Notes under the pieces: model-generated
Databases searched by the model: none
What the model saw: the letters and a program-made list of their open reading frames with translations, nothing else
Told to the model about the DNA's origin: nothing
Made by a program: the position numbers and the translations under genes
NCBI RefSeq assembly: GCF_001598255.1
Contig: NZ_BCYP01000004.1
Coordinates: 124,001 to 188,000, forward strand
Reading direction: 5' to 3'
DNA length: 64,000 nucleotides
DNA from: Mitsuaria chitosanitabida ATCC BAA-476 = NBRC 102408
GTDB taxonomy: Bacteria; Pseudomonadota; Gammaproteobacteria; Burkholderiales; Burkholderiaceae_C
Shown: positions 63,511 through 64,000 of the stretch, piece by piece
Position numbering within the stretch: the first letter of the stretch is position 1
Layout: each line of letters begins with the position of its first letter

Positions 63511-64000
63511 ATGTCTTCCGGAAGTCCCCTGTTCGCCCCGTCCCCCGCCGACACGCCCGCGCCCGATGAGCGCCAACGCTTCCTGCGCTTGCTGCGCACC
63601 GCGCTGGCCGAGCGCCGTTTCCAGCGCCTGCTGCTGAATCGCCACGAGGGCGAGGACGCCAGCATCGAGCGCCTGACCGTGCGCGACATCGAGCTGCGCG
63701 GCGAGCGCGCGCTGAGCTTCCTGTGGCGGCACAAGACCAAGGACATCACCAAGAACCACGGCCTGGACGAGGGCCTCGCGCTGATCGCGGACCTGCTGGG
63801 CCGCGATTTCATGCAGGCCCACCTGGACACCGTCGGCGAGGAGGTGCAGTTGCGCTTCAGTCGCAAGGGCAAGCCGTTGCTGCAGGTGGGGCGCAAGGGC
63901 GGCGCGACCGCCTCGGGCAGCGCCGAGACCGACGGCGACGAGCCGTCCGGTGGCGTGGCCGCCGCCTCGGGCCATGACCGGGAGAAACCCCGCGCGCTGT
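63511..64000 (+). CDS. Class I SAM-dependent methyltransferase, 5' part only
   Basis: The frame starts at an ATG at 63511, 19 nt after the receiver-like gene, and is still open at the window end (163 codons seen). It begins MSSGSPLFAPSP. It contains RFLRLLRTALAERRFQRLLLN, then RALSFLWRHKTKDITKNHGL and LLGRDFMQAHLDT. This N-terminal domain precedes a methyltransferase domain in a family common in Burkholderiales; I recall it as such, but the catalytic domain lies outside the window. Treat the product name as provisional. Confidence 0.65.
   Translation, partial: MSSGSPLFAPSPADTPAPDERQRFLRLLRTALAERRFQRLLLNRHEGEDASIERLTVRDIELRGERALSFLWRHKTKDITKNHGLDEGLALIADLLGRDFMQAHLDTVGEEVQLRFSRKGKPLLQVGRKGGATASGSAETDGDEPSGGVAAASGHDREKPRAL

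Overview
The window is GC-rich, gene-dense chromosomal DNA from a betaproteobacterium, most likely a member of the Burkholderiales close to the Roseateles/Mitsuaria/Rubrivivax group. This assignment rests on gene content and order: hisI-hisE-DUF4870-hinT-tatABC-degQ-Nif3, petABC-sspA-sspB, argB-pyrimidine nucleotidase-slmA, DUF721-secA-argJ, a lipid A Kdo hydroxylase, Bug/TctC and Liv transport proteins, and PEP-CTERM proteins. No phage, transposon, integron, CRISPR array or rRNA was seen. There is one tRNA gene.

Layout. 0.2-6.1 kb: minus-strand imuA-imuB-dnaE2 mutagenesis cassette with a textbook LexA box in front of imuA. 6.1-9.3 kb: minus-strand Kdo hydroxylase followed by an OmpR-type regulator and its sensor kinase. 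9.5-10.9 kb: a GNAT acetyltransferase converging on a Crp/Fnr-type regulator. 11.1-21.2 kb: plus-strand catabolic/transport block with an acyl-CoA synthetase, LivG-H-M-K-F ABC transporter, an unknown 96-residue protein, a second (phenylacetate-CoA ligase type) AMP-forming enzyme and a Bug-type binding protein. 21.2-23.2 kb: minus-strand VOC protein, dtd and a cation-efflux protein. 23.3-31.5 kb: plus-strand housekeeping genes (argB, HAD nucleotidase, LuxR-type regulator, slmA, DUF815 ATPase, mutT, hisI, hisE, DUF4870, hinT, tatABC). 31.5-37.6 kb: degQ-like protease, Nif3-like protein and pdxA, a DUF1631 protein and mscL. 37.9-42.2 kb: cytochrome bc1 genes petABC, sspA, sspB, tRNA-Thr(TGT). 42.4-43.2 kb: a PEP-CTERM protein behind a clear sigma-54 promoter. 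43.2-54.6 kb: one long minus-strand unit, napEDABC followed by ccmABCDEFGHI. 54.8-61.1 kb: DciA-like DUF721 gene divergent from secA, two tandem FxDxF PEP-CTERM proteins and argJ. 61.1-64 kb: an alanine-rich SPOR-domain protein, a degenerate receiver protein and the start of a methyltransferase gene that runs off the window.

How the genes work together. The nap-ccm block couples a periplasmic nitrate reductase, which needs c-type hemes in NapB and NapC, to the System I machinery that attaches those hemes. PetC, in the nearby bc1 operon, is a further client. TatABC exports folded cofactor proteins such as NapA (twin-arginine leader) and probably PetA. SecA serves the ordinary signal peptides seen on LivK, the Bug protein, NapB and the PEP-CTERM proteins. 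The Liv block with two CoA ligases looks like an uptake-and-activation module for an organic acid, but its substrate cannot be read from the sequence.

The most interesting non-gene signals are: the sigma-54 promoter with two upstream 6-9-6 inverted repeats ahead of the PEP-CTERM gene; a 40-codon open frame ending 6 nt before secA; the CATG overlap of the degQ and Nif3 start codons; a (GGC)8 tract expanding an alanine insert in CcmA; and a recurring TANACT hexamer 6-8 nt before several start codons. No wholly new multi-gene system could be demonstrated from sequence alone. The first 169 bases of the window hold no gene that I can support.
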